Assembly: GCA_002375985.1 (NCBI GenBank)
Contig: DFNH01000015.1
Span: 21,650 to 85,649 of the forward strand
Length of the DNA: 64,000 nucleotides
Direction: 5' to 3'
DNA from: Firmicutes bacterium UBA3572
Lineage (GTDB): Bacteria > Bacillota > Desulfotomaculia > Desulfotomaculales > Desulforudaceae
Part shown: positions 43,938 to 53,262 of the stretch, one piece after another
Numbering within the stretch: the stretch's first letter is position 1
How the letters are laid out: every line of letters begins with the position of its first letter
Notes under the pieces: generated by a model
What the model saw: only the letters and a program-made list of their open reading frames with translations
The model's database searches: none
What the model was told of the DNA's origin: nothing
Made by a program: the position numbers and the translations under genes

Positions 43938-44017
43938 TTCGCAAATTGTAAACGAGGCTCTGGACATGTATCTGGCCAAGTACTCAAACGCGCGGGACGC
44001 AGACATCAACCGGTGAA
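43938..44017 (+). pseudogene. 3' end of an unidentified small gene
   Basis: In another frame the junction sequence continues QIVNEALDMYLAKYSNARDA then DINR and a stop. The pattern is protein-like and may be the tail of an antitoxin-like helix protein, but there is no start and no firm family. Confidence 0.35.
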
Positions 44018-44079
44018 CAGTTCGTGCGTCAATTGAGGACTACAGACGGCAAACGCCGGGAGCGTCTAGATTAAGCTAA

Positions 44080-44109
44080 TTGACAACCAGCCTAAAGAAT
44101 GAGTAAAAT
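44080..44109 (+). promoter_or_regulatory. Promoter of the riboswitch-controlled gene
   Basis: TTGACA at 44080, an 18-base spacer and TAAAAT at 44104-44109. It would start transcription about 20-30 bases before the riboswitch. Confidence 0.75.
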
Positions 44110-44138
44110 ATTGTTAAATGTAGAATCAGGCGTCTTGA

Positions 44139-44213
44139 AGGGCAAACTTGCCGAAAGGCAAGGACGCAAAGTCGGAGGGTCTAAGTCGCACGGTGATAGG
44201 ACAGCCGGTTGCT
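44139..44213 (+). promoter_or_regulatory. Cyclic-di-GMP-I (GEMM) riboswitch
   Basis: GGGCAAAC, the GAAA tetraloop in CTTGCCGAAAGGCAAG, the core GGACGCAAAG, GGGTCTAAG and the closing CAGCCGGTTGC follow the GEMM-I consensus in order and spacing. The aptamer lies between a sigma-A promoter and the gene at 44295. GGAGGGG of that gene can pair with the nearby CCTC, so control may act on translation; no terminator with a T-run was seen. Confidence 0.88.
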
Positions 44214-44294
44214 AGAGACTGCCTTTGAGCTTCAGTTGCCTTTTGCCCCTCACGCCGTTCGACTTTGTTTTTCCTTGGAGGGGCTTTCCTCTTG

Positions 44295-44633
44295 ATGTTT
44301 GGGTTTCTCCGCCTGTCGCGCAATGGACAGAAGAATATGCACCCGGAAATCAAGCGCATTTTCGCGCTTAGAGAGGCGCTAATCAATGTGGGATATAACC
44401 CATCCGAGGTCGATTACATGATTGCCACTCTCAGCGGCCGGCAAGACCTCCGAACCCTCGATGCGGCCGCGCTAGAAAAGCTCGAAACCGCTCTGGAAAA
44501 GCAACTGTCCGTCGCCCAAGACTGTATCGATTCAATTCACAAAACGGGCCGGCAGCCGGTATCCCCTACAAGCGCATCTGATCAACACTACGCTTACTAT
44601 GGTGATAGTAGTAATAATAACCATAATCTTTAG
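44295..44633 (+). CDS. Unknown protein under c-di-GMP riboswitch control
   Basis: 112 residues from the ATG at 44295 (TTG at 44292 is 8 bases from GGAGGGG and is also possible). A basic N-terminus (FGFLRLSRNGQKNMHPEIKR) precedes a helical central part with GYNPSEVDYMIATLSGR and a polar C-terminus rich in Ser, Asn and Tyr. No family is recognised and no secretion signal is evident. Its 3' end overlaps the 3' end of the BY-kinase gene by 68 bases on the other strand. The context suggests a role in exopolysaccharide or surface behaviour. Confidence 0.7.
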   Translation: MFGFLRLSRNGQKNMHPEIKRIFALREALINVGYNPSEVDYMIATLSGRQDLRTLDAAALEKLETALEKQLSVAQDCIDSIHKTGRQPVSPTSASDQHYAYYGDSSNNNHNL

Positions 44634-45285
44634 ACGACAGCCGTAACCAATTCAGCACCACGCCCAGCAGCCGTCCGTTGACCCTGGCCAGCCGGACCTT
44701 CGCCTCCTGGGCCATTTCCACCCGAGTTCCCCCCCTGATCACCAACAGTACACCGTCCACCTGCCCGGCCAGCAGGCTGGCGTCGGTTACCGCCAACACC
44801 GGGGGCGAGTCGACCAGCACATAGTTGTACCGCTCCGCCAGCCACCTCAACACTTCTTTCATCCGGCCCGAAGCCAGGAGTTCCGCCGGATTAGGTGGAA
44901 TGGGCCCGCTGGGCAGCAAGGCCAGCCGCGCGACCTCGGTATCAAGGATAACCTCGTCCAGCCCGGTCTTCTGGGACAGCACGTTGGTCAGCCCGGCAGT
45001 GCTCTCCAGCCCGAACACCTTATGCAGCCGGGGCTTGCGCAGGTCGGCGTCCACCAGGCAGACGTTATGCCCCGCCTGGGCGAGCACCACCGCCAGGTTG
45101 CTTACGGTCGTCGTTTTCCCTTCCTCCGGTCCGGCACTGGTGGCCAGAATCACCCTAGCCGCGCCGTCGGGCGCGGCAAAACCCAGGTTGGTACGCAGGG
45201 TACGGTAGGCCTCCGCTGCCGCCGACTTCGGGTGCCGGTGGGTGATTAGGTCCACGAAAGCGCCGTTTTTACTCATCATCTGCAT
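44566..45285 (-). CDS. CpsD/CapB-type bacterial tyrosine kinase (BY-kinase)
   Basis: 239 residues. Walker A ATSAGPEEGKTTTVSNLAVV, Walker A' VCLVDADLRKP, Walker B VLVDSPPVL, and the tyrosine cluster DYGYYYYYHH at the C-terminus where autophosphorylation occurs. With the Wzz protein encoded upstream it controls chain length and export of a surface polysaccharide. Last gene of the Wzy-Wzz-kinase operon. Confidence 0.94.
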   Translation of the reverse strand: MQMMSKNGAFVDLITHRHPKSAAAEAYRTLRTNLGFAAPDGAARVILATSAGPEEGKTTTVSNLAVVLAQAGHNVCLVDADLRKPRLHKVFGLESTAGLTNVLSQKTGLDEVILDTEVARLALLPSGPIPPNPAELLASGRMKEVLRWLAERYNYVLVDSPPVLAVTDASLLAGQVDGVLLVIRGGTRVEMAQEAKVRLARVNGRLLGVVLNWLRLSSKDYGYYYYYHHSKRSVDQMRL

Positions 45286-45332
45286 CCTAATCTCGCCTCC
45301 GTTCCGGAATCCTCACGTCGCGGCACCGCCGC

Positions 45333-46664
45333 TCAGTAGGTGCCCCGCGCCGTCCGGGCGTCCACCGCCGGCACCACCCCAAGCACCGGCAGGTCCAGGT
45401 GCCGTTCTACATCCTCCGGATTCTTGATGGTGTAATCCAGGTGTTCCAGCACGAAGGCCAGGACCACGGACACCATCAGGCCCAGCACAAACGCCAGCGC
45501 GATGTTCAGTTTCTTGTTCGGCTTCACCGGTGCCGTCGGCGTGTTCGCCGGCGACACCACCACCACGGAGGTCTGGCCCAGGTCAATCGAACGGGCAATC
45601 TCCGTCTGAGTCACTTTCTCCGCCAGCAAATCAGCCGTGGCCTCCAACCGGTTTACCTCGCTCTGCAAACGTTCCTGCTGCGCCCGCTTGGTCGACAGTT
45701 CCGCCAGCAACACCTGGGTCTCCTCCTCCAGGGTGGCGATGAGTTGGGTCAGCGCCGCCACCTCGGCTTCCTTCTCCGCCTGGGCCGCTTTGCGTTCGCT
45801 CAAACGTTCGGACAGGGAGGTGTAAACCGGGTTAGGCTCCTTAGCTGTCACCACCATCCCCTCCTCGGTGGTCCGTTCCACGCTCACTGTCGCTGGCGTC
45901 GCGTCAAGCTCTTCCTGCATCCGGGCCACGCCGGCGCTGATTTGCTGCAGCTCGATCGTAGCCACGTTGAGCTGTGATTTGTAACGGGCCAGATCCTCAG
46001 ACTTCTGGGCAAACTCCGCTTCCAGCACGGCCACGCTCCGCGGCTGGGCTTCGAATTCCTTGAGCTTAGCCTGCGCTTCATCCAGTTGGGCTAGAGTCTC
46101 CTCCCGCTGGCGTTGCAGAAAGTCCACCGACCGGGCCATCTGCTCCTGATTCCTTTCCGAAAGCATCACCAGGTACTCGCTGCTGATCGCGTTCGCGATA
46201 TCGCGCGCCAGCACCGGGTCCGTATGCTGTACCCGCACCTCGATCAGGTTGGCGTCCCGGATGATTTGTGCGTCCACCATCGCCAGCAAATGCCGGGGTT
46301 CGTACATCTCCAGGCCCAGCTTATCAATCACCCGCGCCATCAGGGCCTCACTCTTGATCTGCCCCAGATAAGTATTCATGGTCATCACCGGGATCCTCGC
46401 AATCTTTCCCACCACGTCCTCCAGATCGCCCTGCTCCACCACCCGCTGTTGCTCCGCCGCCAGGGTGACCATTAAGAGGGTCTTCGCCTCGTAAACGGGC
46501 TGTAGAAAGAAGAAACTCAGAATGCCGCTGGTCAACACGGCCAAAAAAGTCACCAGGACGATCACTTTGCGCCGCTTCTGCAGGACCTTGAAAAGCGCCC
46601 GCAGGTCGATCACGTCCTCGGCAAAAACCAGTCTTTCCCGCTCATTCTTTTGCTGCTCGCTCAC
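45333..46664 (-). CDS. Wzz-type polysaccharide co-polymerase
   Basis: 443 residues. Membrane helices near 37-55 and near 405-425 enclose a long periplasmic coiled-coil part (about 170-380) with SLSERLSERKAAQAEKEAEV. The proline-rich segment before the second helix (SPANTPTAPVKPNKK) is typical of Wzz/GNVR proteins. The last residues (EDVERHLDLPVLGVVPAVD) are the usual cytoplasmic tail that contacts the kinase. The ATG overlaps the previous gene by 4 bp. Confidence 0.93.
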   Translation of the reverse strand: MSEQQKNERERLVFAEDVIDLRALFKVLQKRRKVIVLVTFLAVLTSGILSFFFLQPVYEAKTLLMVTLAAEQQRVVEQGDLEDVVGKIARIPVMTMNTYLGQIKSEALMARVIDKLGLEMYEPRHLLAMVDAQIIRDANLIEVRVQHTDPVLARDIANAISSEYLVMLSERNQEQMARSVDFLQRQREETLAQLDEAQAKLKEFEAQPRSVAVLEAEFAQKSEDLARYKSQLNVATIELQQISAGVARMQEELDATPATVSVERTTEEGMVVTAKEPNPVYTSLSERLSERKAAQAEKEAEVAALTQLIATLEEETQVLLAELSTKRAQQERLQSEVNRLEATADLLAEKVTQTEIARSIDLGQTSVVVVSPANTPTAPVKPNKKLNIALAFVLGLMVSVVLAFVLEHLDYTIKNPEDVERHLDLPVLGVVPAVDARTARGTY

Positions 46665-49132
46665 GAATCGGCCTCCCTTGAAAGCACAGGTAAAGCTAAT
46701 AGGTCCGCAAACCGTGCGTCCGTTTCCTCCTGCTCCGCCCGGAGCCGGGTCAATATCTCTTCCGCCGCCTCATCCTCGCCCATCCTGCGCAAAGCCGCCG
46801 CCCGCCAAAGTTCACTTTCCCACTTCAAATCCTTATCCGCCGCCGCGGCCCGCAGGTATTCCTCCGCCGCCCCATACTCGCCCTGTAAAAAGTGCGCCTG
46901 ACCCAGCACCAGCTTCAACACCGCGCTCCGCTCGGCCGCCGCCCGCCACTGGAGCACAAACCGCGTCTCCAGCCGTGCGGTCTGCTGCTCCACACGCGCG
47001 GGCAGGGCCAGTGCCTTCCCCACGTATTCCCGGGCCGCATCCAGTTCACCCCGCTCAGTACTGTACCGGACCGCCCCAATGTAAGCCCGGCCCAGGATTT
47101 CGTAATGGGGCAGGTACAGCGGATTGGCCAGGACCAAAGCCTCTGCCTCCTGAACCACCAGTTTCGGCTCCCGCAGCAGGTGGTACACATTCAGATTCGA
47201 AGACCGGATCCGAATCCCGTAGGGCTCCAACGCCGCCGCCCGCCGCGCGTACCCGAGCGCCCGGTAATGCTTCACCGCGTCGTCCTCGGCCAGCGCCTGC
47301 ACCGCGTAGACCTGCGCCAGGTCGCCGGGATAGGTGGCCGTAAACGGGTCACGCCGCGCCGCCTCCTGCAGCAGTGCCGCCGCCGTATCCAGGTCCTGCC
47401 GGTACAGCGCGCGTGCCCCCTCCGCCCCCAGCTTCCCGGCCGCGTACAGGCTCGATGCCGGCAGCACCAGCGCCGCCGCCGCCAACGTGCCAAGGAGGGC
47501 CGTCACGACCAGCCGCCCGGCTGAAACCACCGGCACCTTCTCCGGCTCTTTCTCTTTCTTCCGCCTTCGCCCCCCGCGCGGGGAACCTTCCCCTTCAGGG
47601 TTCAGGGCCAGTTCTGCCCCACCGCGCACCAGCCCCATATAAGCGAAAAGCAGGAAGCCCATGGCCGCCATGGACAGGTTAAAATCGAAAAAGCTGTGCA
47701 ACCCCAACCCCAGCACCGCCACCGCCGCCGCCCAGGTGGACACCCACACCCCATGCTGTGTCCCGTAACGCAAGAAACGCACCAGTAAAAAGATAAAGAG
47801 GCCCCACAGGATCAGGACGGCCAGGAACCCGATGGTGCCCGCCTCTACCCAGGTCTGGAAGAAGTAGTTATGCACCTCGGTGGACCAATACGGGTGAGAT
47901 TGGTACTGGTGATAAACCGCGTTCCAACCGCCGCCGCCCGCCCCGGTCAGGGGATAGTCCCGCACGATGCGCAGCGCGTCGCGGTTCATGACCATCCGTT
48001 CGGTAAAGCTCCTCTCCGCGGCAGAGATCCTCTCCGCCCGGACAAAAACATCCTCGGCCAGCAGGGCCCGTCCGGCACCCGCCGGCATGGCCGCCGCAGC
48101 ATACATCAAGTACAGGGCCAGCACCAGACAGCAGTAACCCACGCCACCCCAGGCCACCAGCCGCCTGGTGGACTCGGCCACCGTCTCCCGGTTCAGCCAA
48201 ACGCCCAACCCATGGTAGGCGGCCTGCAACACCACTGCCGCCGCCACGCCGGTCCCCAGGTACCAGAGTGCCGTTTCCGTTGCGCCCGCCTTCAGGGCAT
48301 CGAAAAAGCCCTTGGCGGCCAGCAATCCGCAGCTCACCTGGATCAGGATGTGGTAGGCCGCCCGCCAGCGATAAGCTTCCGGCAGCACCGCCACGAAACC
48401 GCCCAGGAGGAAGGGGTATATCACCCAACTGCCCCGGGACTGGGTCCCCAGCACCACCGTAACCAGGATGGTGCCGCCTACCGCAAATAACACTTTCTGC
48501 CACAGCCGGTCCGTTTTAACACTTAAGGCTACGCCTACCACACTCAGCACGGCCAGAAATATGCCCAGCGTGTTTGGATACTGCAAGGTAGAGGCAATCC
48601 GTCCGTGTACCACCGCCCCCGGAAAGGCAAACAGGCCGGTGATCGCCGCGAGGCCAACGAGCGCCACACCCACAGCGCCAAGGTACGTCACCAGAAGAAC
48701 CCGGTCCAGGTCGCGCTCTGCACGCACCGCGCGGTAAGCGATCCAGAAGATCATCGCGTAACTGACGACCTTCAGGACCTCACCCACCGCCGGTCTGATA
48801 TGCACCGCGGTCACCAGCGAGAGCAGGTAAGCCGCCACCAGGGCCAGCAGCGCCCATTCCAGGCCGGTAAGCCGAAAACCCACCTCCCGGCGCAGTACCT
48901 GGTCATATACACACAGGGCAAAGACCACCCCCACCACCATGTGGGCCGTCAACAGTTCCGGAGCGAAAAACAAACCCCGGAAGAAAGGACTGGCGAACAG
49001 AATAGCCCACAGTCCGATCACAAAGAAGGGACGCAGGTTAAGATGGAGGATGGGCTGACCATTAGCGTTTGTTAACGCGTCCCCTTTGGTGCTCACATGT
49101 TTCGACACCCTTCGGCAATTATTTGCTCCCAC
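46661..49132 (-). CDS. O-antigen ligase/polymerase (Wzy-like) with C-terminal TPR domain
   Basis: 823 residues. About 12 membrane helices up to residue 580, with the Wzy_C region GAGGGGWNAVYHQYQSHPYW and STEVHNYFFQTWVEAGTIGF. After a linker of PRGGRRRKKEKEPE and one more helix, a TPR-like domain fills 600-823. Such fusions polymerise or ligate glycans at the outer membrane face. First gene of the wzz-kinase operon. Confidence 0.9.
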   Translation of the reverse strand: MGANNCRRVSKHVSTKGDALTNANGQPILHLNLRPFFVIGLWAILFASPFFRGLFFAPELLTAHMVVGVVFALCVYDQVLRREVGFRLTGLEWALLALVAAYLLSLVTAVHIRPAVGEVLKVVSYAMIFWIAYRAVRAERDLDRVLLVTYLGAVGVALVGLAAITGLFAFPGAVVHGRIASTLQYPNTLGIFLAVLSVVGVALSVKTDRLWQKVLFAVGGTILVTVVLGTQSRGSWVIYPFLLGGFVAVLPEAYRWRAAYHILIQVSCGLLAAKGFFDALKAGATETALWYLGTGVAAAVVLQAAYHGLGVWLNRETVAESTRRLVAWGGVGYCCLVLALYLMYAAAAMPAGAGRALLAEDVFVRAERISAAERSFTERMVMNRDALRIVRDYPLTGAGGGGWNAVYHQYQSHPYWSTEVHNYFFQTWVEAGTIGFLAVLILWGLFIFLLVRFLRYGTQHGVWVSTWAAAVAVLGLGLHSFFDFNLSMAAMGFLLFAYMGLVRGGAELALNPEGEGSPRGGRRRKKEKEPEKVPVVSAGRLVVTALLGTLAAAALVLPASSLYAAGKLGAEGARALYRQDLDTAAALLQEAARRDPFTATYPGDLAQVYAVQALAEDDAVKHYRALGYARRAAALEPYGIRIRSSNLNVYHLLREPKLVVQEAEALVLANPLYLPHYEILGRAYIGAVRYSTERGELDAAREYVGKALALPARVEQQTARLETRFVLQWRAAAERSAVLKLVLGQAHFLQGEYGAAEEYLRAAAADKDLKWESELWRAAALRRMGEDEAAEEILTRLRAEQEETDARFADLLALPVLSREADS

Positions 49133-49219
49133 GGTGGTCCCCCGACAGTTTGTCCCAAGTCTTCTAGGGCATATGTCTTATATTCGACTCCTGAATTCCA
49201 GCTTCCTGCTTTTGCAAAA

Positions 49220-49254
49220 AAAACCCCGGTGAGCAACACCGCCCACCGGGGTTA
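49220..49254 (-). terminator. Intrinsic terminator of the SLH protein gene
   Basis: AACCCCGGTG and CACCGGGGTT form a 10-bp stem with a 12-base loop; on the minus strand it is followed by a run of eight T, 14 bases after the stop codon. Confidence 0.9.
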
Positions 49255-49267
49255 GAATGTCACGTAT

Positions 49268-50962
49268 TTAGAGGTTGTCCGCTGCCGCCAGCATGCGCTT
49301 CAGCATCACGACGGCCTCGGCGCGGGTCGCGCTCTCCAGCGGGGCGAACGCGTTGCCGGGACGGCCGCCCACGATACCCTGGTCGGCAGCCACTGCCGCC
49401 ACTTCCCGGGCCCACGGGCTGATCGTGGCCGCGTCGGTGAACCGCGCCAGGATGGCTTCCACCTCGGCGGCGTCAAGCGTGACGTCCTTGCCCTGATAGG
49501 CCAGTCCGCGCACAACCATGGCCGCCAACTCCTGGCGGGTGATGTCCGCGTCCGGCTTGAAGGAGCCGTCCGGGTAGCCGCCGACGAGACCGGCCGCCGC
49601 CGCGGTTTCGACCGCACCCGCGTACCAGGCGCCGACCGCTACGTCCGTGAACTTACCGCCGCCCGCCGGCTGCTCGGTGATGCCGAGAGTGCGGATCAGC
49701 AGGGCCGCGAACTGCGCCCGGGTCACGTTCTGGTGCGGGGCGAAGGTGGTCGGCGTAATGCCGGCCACAATCCCTCTGGCCGCCATCAGGTGGACATCGT
49801 GCTCCGCCCAGTGCCCGGCCAGATCCGCAAACCTGCCGGTGTAAACCATCACCGTGTACAGGCTCAGGGAGTCGCGCGGTACCGTTACCACCTGGTTGTC
49901 CTTATCCACGCGGGATCCGGGCACGCACTCCCACTTCCGCGCGGCCTCGTTGTAACGGTAGATTGCGAGGTAGTCCGCCGGTGCTCCCTGCAGCTTAGCC
50001 GGGTCGTACGGCAGGGTCAGCGTGACCGGTGCGGTGAAGTTCCGGATGGCGCCCTTACGCTCGCCGTCGGCGTAAGCTTCAATGGTGATGTTGTACACCT
50101 CGCCCGCGATGCGGTAGTTGGCCGCCGCCGGCACCGGAGCCTCATCCCTGGTGATGTTCAGATGGAGGGTGACTCCCTCGCCTTTGAACACGGCGAGATC
50201 GAGGGCCCCCGGCGGGATCGTCAGCTTGGTGCCGCCGATTTCCACCACCGCCGTCCGCTCGGCCGCGAACACCTCGGCCAGCAGGTCGGCCGAAACCTTG
50301 ACGGTCCCCTCCGTCGCCGCCTCCGCGGGAATGGCGAACACGATCGTTTTCTCGGCCGGATCCGCCAGCAGTTCCCGGACTTTGGCTTCGTCCACTACCA
50401 GGGTGCCCTGGCCGTCGGCGACCTCCACCGTGCCGGTGGCGGTGTCAACGGTTTCCGGTTTCGGCGCGGGGCCCGGACCGGGGCTGGGCTGAGGCGGCGG
50501 AGCCTCGATGGTGAGCGTAATGGACTCAAGCTCATCTTGCCCCAGATAGACGACCAGCTGCACATTATCAAGCGGCAGCAAACCGCTGAAAGCGTAAACC
50601 CAGCTGTACACAAACTGGTAACCGGTTTCATAGACCGTTTCGTTTACTTCCAAGTAAACGTCATAGACCGTCTTGTAAACATTGCCGGCCGCATCCACCA
50701 GCTTAAACCAGATGTTCTGGAACTCTGACTGGGTCAGCGGCGCGATCCGGATGGTCAACTCTACCTTTTCTTGAGCCGCGTCGGTCTGCAAAGTCGCCGT
50801 GCCGCTCTGCCACTGGCCGTCTTTATCCTGAACCCAAACATTTGGCTGGTTAGACGCCTCTGCAGGTGCGGTCAGCCCCACGGCCAGGCTGGCCAGAAAC
50901 GCCAGAAACACCACCAGGGCGATGTTGCCCAGCAGTGGCCGGTTCGCATACAGTTTGCCCAT
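49268..50962 (-). CDS. Secreted S-layer-homology protein
   Basis: 564 residues from the ATG at 50962, directly after AAGGAGGTG. Signal peptide about 1-36 (ending AEA). An N-terminal beta-rich domain (NVWVQDKDGQWQSGTATLQT) is followed by a Pro-rich linker PPPQPSPGPGPAPKP, a middle domain ending with LPYDPAKLQGAPADYLAIYR, and three SLH domains (about 385-440, 445-500, 510-564; FADLAGHWAEHDVHLMAARG). It would be held on the cell wall via the SLH domains. Possibly an S-layer or scaffold protein. Confidence 0.92.
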   Translation of the reverse strand: MGKLYANRPLLGNIALVVFLAFLASLAVGLTAPAEASNQPNVWVQDKDGQWQSGTATLQTDAAQEKVELTIRIAPLTQSEFQNIWFKLVDAAGNVYKTVYDVYLEVNETVYETGYQFVYSWVYAFSGLLPLDNVQLVVYLGQDELESITLTIEAPPPQPSPGPGPAPKPETVDTATGTVEVADGQGTLVVDEAKVRELLADPAEKTIVFAIPAEAATEGTVKVSADLLAEVFAAERTAVVEIGGTKLTIPPGALDLAVFKGEGVTLHLNITRDEAPVPAAANYRIAGEVYNITIEAYADGERKGAIRNFTAPVTLTLPYDPAKLQGAPADYLAIYRYNEAARKWECVPGSRVDKDNQVVTVPRDSLSLYTVMVYTGRFADLAGHWAEHDVHLMAARGIVAGITPTTFAPHQNVTRAQFAALLIRTLGITEQPAGGGKFTDVAVGAWYAGAVETAAAAGLVGGYPDGSFKPDADITRQELAAMVVRGLAYQGKDVTLDAAEVEAILARFTDAATISPWAREVAAVAADQGIVGGRPGNAFAPLESATRAEAVVMLKRMLAAADNL

Positions 50963-51255
50963 TACCTTTTCACCTCCTTCCCTGGCCGGATGGAAGTGCG
51001 GGCATACTATCCCGCTTAAAGCAAATTTTACCACAAGCGGTCAACTGGTGACAATCCTTTTTCAGCAACCCGCGAAAATTCGGCTTGAAGGAGTTTGACG
51101 ACCCCGGTCGAATTGGACATAATGATGCAGGTGATTTAGCACGCCCGAGCGGCACAGCTTGGACAAAACTGGTCAGAGTCCGGCTTCGGCTTCCACCGCA
51201 GTGATGGTTTGCGGCGCAAGCTTAGCAGGGCGTTCCAGCGGGAGGTAAATAAATT
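50963..51255. promoter_or_regulatory. Divergent promoter region of the SLH and MscS genes
   Basis: For the MscS gene, TTGACG at 51095-51100, a 17-base spacer and CATAAT at 51118-51123 make a near-consensus sigma-A promoter. No clear promoter for the SLH gene was picked out. No coding frame with protein-like pattern is present. Confidence 0.6.
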
Positions 51256-52362
51256 ATGAGGGAAACGGTAGCCCTAGGGGTGACCGGCGCAGTAACCGCC
51301 CTTGAAACCTTGGGGTGGGATATTGCCGTGGCGGCGGCAATCTTTCTGGCCTTCCTGCTGTTGAGGAAGTTGTTCACCAGGTTTGTTTTCAAAATAATCT
51401 TGCGCCTGGCCAGCAAAACCAAGACCGAAGTTGACGATCATATTTTGCGGGCCTTTGAAAGTCCTTTTCGGGCTCTGGTCGTGATTGTCGGAATTTACGC
51501 TTCCCTGGCCTACTTGCCGCTAACCGCCCACCAGGATCTTTTGCTGGTAAAATTTCTCCGCTTAGGGTTAATCGTGCTCACCACCTGGGGGCTTTATAAT
51601 CTGGCCGATAATTATTCTTTCGAAACCATCGGCCGGAAATTTGCTTTTGACCGGACCTTGACCTCCTTCCTGGCGAAAATACTGCGGTTTGTAATCATTG
51701 CGCTGGCAGTCAGCGTAATCGTTCAGGAACTGGGTTACAACATCAACGGGTTAATCGCCGGCCTGGGGCTGGGGGGATTGGCCTTTGCCCTGGCCGCAAA
51801 AGACACCCTCGCCAACATCTTCGGCGGCGTGATCATCATTGTGGACAAACCTTTCTCGGTGGGCGATTGGATCTACACCCCCAGCGTCGAGGGGACGGTG
51901 GAAGAAGTGTCGCTCAGAAGCACAAAGGTACGCACATTTGCCAACGCCCTGGTTACCGTGCCGAACTCGGAGCTGGTCAACCAGCCGATCACCAACTGGT
52001 CCCGGATGAAAAAGCGGCGGATCACTTTCCACTTGGGGGTAACCTATACCACCCCGCAAGATAAATTGAAAAAGTGCGTGCAAGCAATCCGGTCCATGCT
52101 GGAAACCCACCCCGATATCCACCAGGAGACCATTTTTGTCCGTTTCGACCGCTTCGGTGACAGCAGCCTGGATATCTTCCTCTATTTTTTCACCAACACC
52201 ACGGTATGGTCGGAGTACCTGGCCGTCAAGGAAGAAATCAACTTTAAAATCCTGGAGATCCTGGAACGGGAGGGCGTGTCCGTGGCTTTCCCCAGCAGAA
52301 GCATTTACTTTGAAACCCCGCTTCAATACGACTCCGGCCACCGGAACGATACTTCATCATAG
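51256..52362 (+). CDS. MscS-family mechanosensitive channel
   Basis: 368 residues. Four or five N-terminal helices, the pore helix GLGLGGLAFALAAKDTLANI followed by FGGVIIIVDKPFSVGDWI, and the cytoplasmic beta/alpha vestibule domain with VRTFANALVTVPNSELVNQP. It would release osmolytes when membrane tension rises. Monocistronic with its own promoter; convergent with the phosphatase gene. Confidence 0.93.
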   Translation: MRETVALGVTGAVTALETLGWDIAVAAAIFLAFLLLRKLFTRFVFKIILRLASKTKTEVDDHILRAFESPFRALVVIVGIYASLAYLPLTAHQDLLLVKFLRLGLIVLTTWGLYNLADNYSFETIGRKFAFDRTLTSFLAKILRFVIIALAVSVIVQELGYNINGLIAGLGLGGLAFALAAKDTLANIFGGVIIIVDKPFSVGDWIYTPSVEGTVEEVSLRSTKVRTFANALVTVPNSELVNQPITNWSRMKKRRITFHLGVTYTTPQDKLKKCVQAIRSMLETHPDIHQETIFVRFDRFGDSSLDIFLYFFTNTTVWSEYLAVKEEINFKILEILEREGVSVAFPSRSIYFETPLQYDSGHRNDTSS

Positions 52363-52363
52363 T

Positions 52364-53164
52364 TCAGTTTCCAGCAGACATTCTCCCGATCAACCGCGAA
52401 AACCAGCCCCCCGGCGGCCGGTATTCCTTCTGTCTGCCAATTTCCACCGGTGGTGCGCCGTCCAACACGCGGCGGGGGTTTTCCTCAAAAAGTTTCAGGG
52501 CACCCTCGCGGCCTAAAAGGGCGGTTAGCTTGGGAAGAGCTTCACCCAGGGCCGCCAGGCGTCCGCCCGGGCCGTGCAGGTCGGAGGCAATGAACTGTAC
52601 CCACCGGTGACCGATAAACAGTTCGGCGGCCTTGCGCACATCCCGGCCAAAGAGCCCCACAAGACTGCCAGCGGTAACCTGTATCAATACGCCCTTCTGC
52701 AGCAGGCGGTATACTTTGGCCGGCCGGGCAGCCAGTTCCCGGTTTCGTTCAGGATGGGCGAGCACGGGCGTTACCCCGCGGACCAGAAGATCGAAGAACA
52801 CCTGATCCACGTAAGACGGCACACCGGTCGCGGGCAGTTCCACCAACAGGTGCCGCCCCCGGTCGTTCAGGGTGAGAAGCATCCCGCGGTCGAATTTCTC
52901 AGGTAGCTCCGGCTCGACGTAGTACTCGGCGCCGGGGAGAACGCAGACCCGGATGCCGGCTGCATCCAAGGCCGCCTGCAGGTGGGTTACCTGAGCCAGG
53001 ATGGTGGCCCGATCGTTGGCGTAAACCCCGGGAATGACGTGGGGCGTAGCCACCACATGGGTTACACCTATGGCCTCCAGGCGCCGGGCTGCTTCCACTG
53101 CCGCGGCCTGATCGGCGGCTCCATCGTCAATACCCGGGAGAATGTGGGTGTGGATGTCGATCAA
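52364..53164 (-). CDS. CpsB/CapC (YwqE-like) tyrosine-protein phosphatase, PHP domain
   Basis: 266 residues. The PHP metal motifs are MIDIHTHILPGIDDGA (1-16), VATPHVIPG, HPERNRELA and SDLHGPGGR. Such manganese enzymes dephosphorylate BY-kinases, and a BY-kinase gene lies 7 kb away in the same surface region, so it is the likely partner. Confidence 0.93.
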   Translation of the reverse strand: MIDIHTHILPGIDDGAADQAAAVEAARRLEAIGVTHVVATPHVIPGVYANDRATILAQVTHLQAALDAAGIRVCVLPGAEYYVEPELPEKFDRGMLLTLNDRGRHLLVELPATGVPSYVDQVFFDLLVRGVTPVLAHPERNRELAARPAKVYRLLQKGVLIQVTAGSLVGLFGRDVRKAAELFIGHRWVQFIASDLHGPGGRLAALGEALPKLTALLGREGALKLFEENPRRVLDGAPPVEIGRQKEYRPPGGWFSRLIGRMSAGN

Positions 53165-53262
53165 ACCCGATACCCCCTTTTGTCAATGCCGGCTTGATAT
53201 CCAAAAGAAATTAGTGATACTGTTAGGTAAGCCATTTCATTCGTGTTCCAAAGGAGATCTTT

